25,502 nt of DNA from contig JBGCDS010000032.1 of NCBI GenBank assembly GCA_045105615.1, positions 1 to 25,502 on the forward strand, read 5' to 3'. Under the pieces are notes generated by a model. That model saw only the letters and a program-made list of their open reading frames with translations. It made no database searches and was not told the origin of the DNA. This DNA is from UBA1858 sp045105615. Its GTDB lineage: Bacteria; Pseudomonadota; Gammaproteobacteria; UBA4575. This document shows, one piece after another, positions 24,887 to 25,502 of this stretch. Position numbers and translations under genes: made by a program. How positions within the stretch are numbered: the first letter of the stretch is position 1; each line of letters begins with the position of its first letter.

Positions 24887-25502
24887 TAGTTTTCGGACTT
24901 ATCTTGAACATCATGACGGTCATAGGCGTCAATTATATGCTGTACTAACGGGTGTCTCACCACGTCTCTTGAATTGAAGTAGTTAAACTTTATCCTTTTT
25001 ACATCTTGCAATACATGCATGACTTGCCTTAAACCTGATTGATTACGATTAGGTAAATCCACCTGTGTAACATCACCCGTCACTACTGCTTTAGACCCAA
25101 ACCCTATCCTTGTTAGAAACATTTTCATTTGGTCTTTAGTTGTGTTCTGCGCCTCATCTAAAATCACAAACGAGTCATTCAAAGTGCGACCTCGCATATA
25201 AGCGAGTGGCGCCACTTCTATTACGGTACGTTCAATCAACTTGTTAACACGCTCAAATCCCATCATTTCATATAAGGCGTCATACATAGGACGCAGGTAG
25301 GGATCAATTTTCTGAGTTAAATCTCCTGGCAAAAAGCCAAGACGTTCACCTGCCTCTACTGCAGGACGAACCAAGACGAGTCGTTGAACTTTTTCAGAGT
25401 CTAAAGCGGCAACAGCACATGCCACTGCCAAGTAGGTTTTACCTGTTCCTGCCGGACCAATACCAAATGTTAAATCATGGTTAAGCACATCGCTTATATA
25501 CG
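24886..25502 (-). CDS. PhoH-like ATPase (YbeZ), 5'-truncated by window edge
   Basis: This PhoH-family P-loop ATPase is known in E. coli as YbeZ, a partner of YbeY. The gene enters from the right edge: the frame is open to 25502 and reads YISDVLNHDLTFG before the Walker A GPAGTGKT. About 204 residues are visible. Other conserved blocks are RPAVEAGERLGFLPGDL, APLAYMRGRTLND, the Walker B FVILDEAQN, and TGDVTQVDLP. A GTG at 25488 is internal, not the true start. The stop overlaps ybeY by one base. Confidence 0.95.
   Translation of the reverse strand, partial: YISDVLNHDLTFGIGPAGTGKTYLAVACAVAALDSEKVQRLVLVRPAVEAGERLGFLPGDLTQKIDPYLRPMYDALYEMMGFERVNKLIERTVIEVAPLAYMRGRTLNDSFVILDEAQNTTKDQMKMFLTRIGFGSKAVVTGDVTQVDLPNRNQSGLRQVMHVLQDVKRIKFNYFNSRDVVRHPLVQHIIDAYDRHDVQDKSEN

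Overview
The window reads as core chromosome of a fairly AT-rich gammaproteobacterium. The evidence is the gene content: LptE, Lnt, RNase G, YhdP, TldD/TldE, RlmH and HolA of gammaproteobacterial type, and the syntenic blocks phoH-ybeY-corC-lnt, leuS-lptE, holA-proA-nadD-rsfS-rlmH and maf-rng-yhdP-nitrilase-tldD-pmbA. I cannot name the genus. No rRNA, tRNA, CRISPR array, phage gene or transposase gene was seen.

Layout from left to right. Bases 1-2202 (+ strand) hold the 3' part of purM, purN and an exported DUF3108 protein. The DUF3108 gene runs 41 bp into the 3' end of the oppositely oriented pmbA. Bases 2162-15809 (- strand) are one long train transcribed right to left: holA, proA, nadD, rsfS, rlmH, maf, rng, yhdP, a nitrilase-family amidase, tldD and pmbA. 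Spacing is tight except for 134 bp before the nitrilase, 95 bp before pmbA and 71 bp before maf. A likely promoter for the train lies at 15855-15882. Bases 15899-16774 (+) hold a beta-hydroxyacid dehydrogenase that sits between holA and lptE. Next to it is a non-coding block (16775-17143) with two copies of a ~104 bp hairpin-forming repeat. Bases 17144-20134 (-) are leuS-lptE. Bases 20135-20553 are non-coding, with a strong terminator hairpin and a second inverted repeat. Bases 20554-25502 (-) hold manC/algA-type GDP-mannose synthesis, lnt, corC, ybeY and the 3' part of phoH.

The genes cover housekeeping work: purine synthesis (purM, purN), envelope building (lnt, lptE, yhdP, manC), ribosome and RNA maintenance (ybeY, rlmH, rsfS, rng, leuS), NAD and proline synthesis (nadD, proA), replication (holA), nucleotide and metabolite clean-up (maf, nitrilase) and peptide proteolysis (tldD/pmbA).

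I did not find a convincing new biological system. The items most worth a second look are the repeat pair with a compensated stem change, the non-coding hairpin block between manC and leuS, a LeuRS that appears to lack the leucine-specific insertion, and a PurN with Asn where E. coli has His119.
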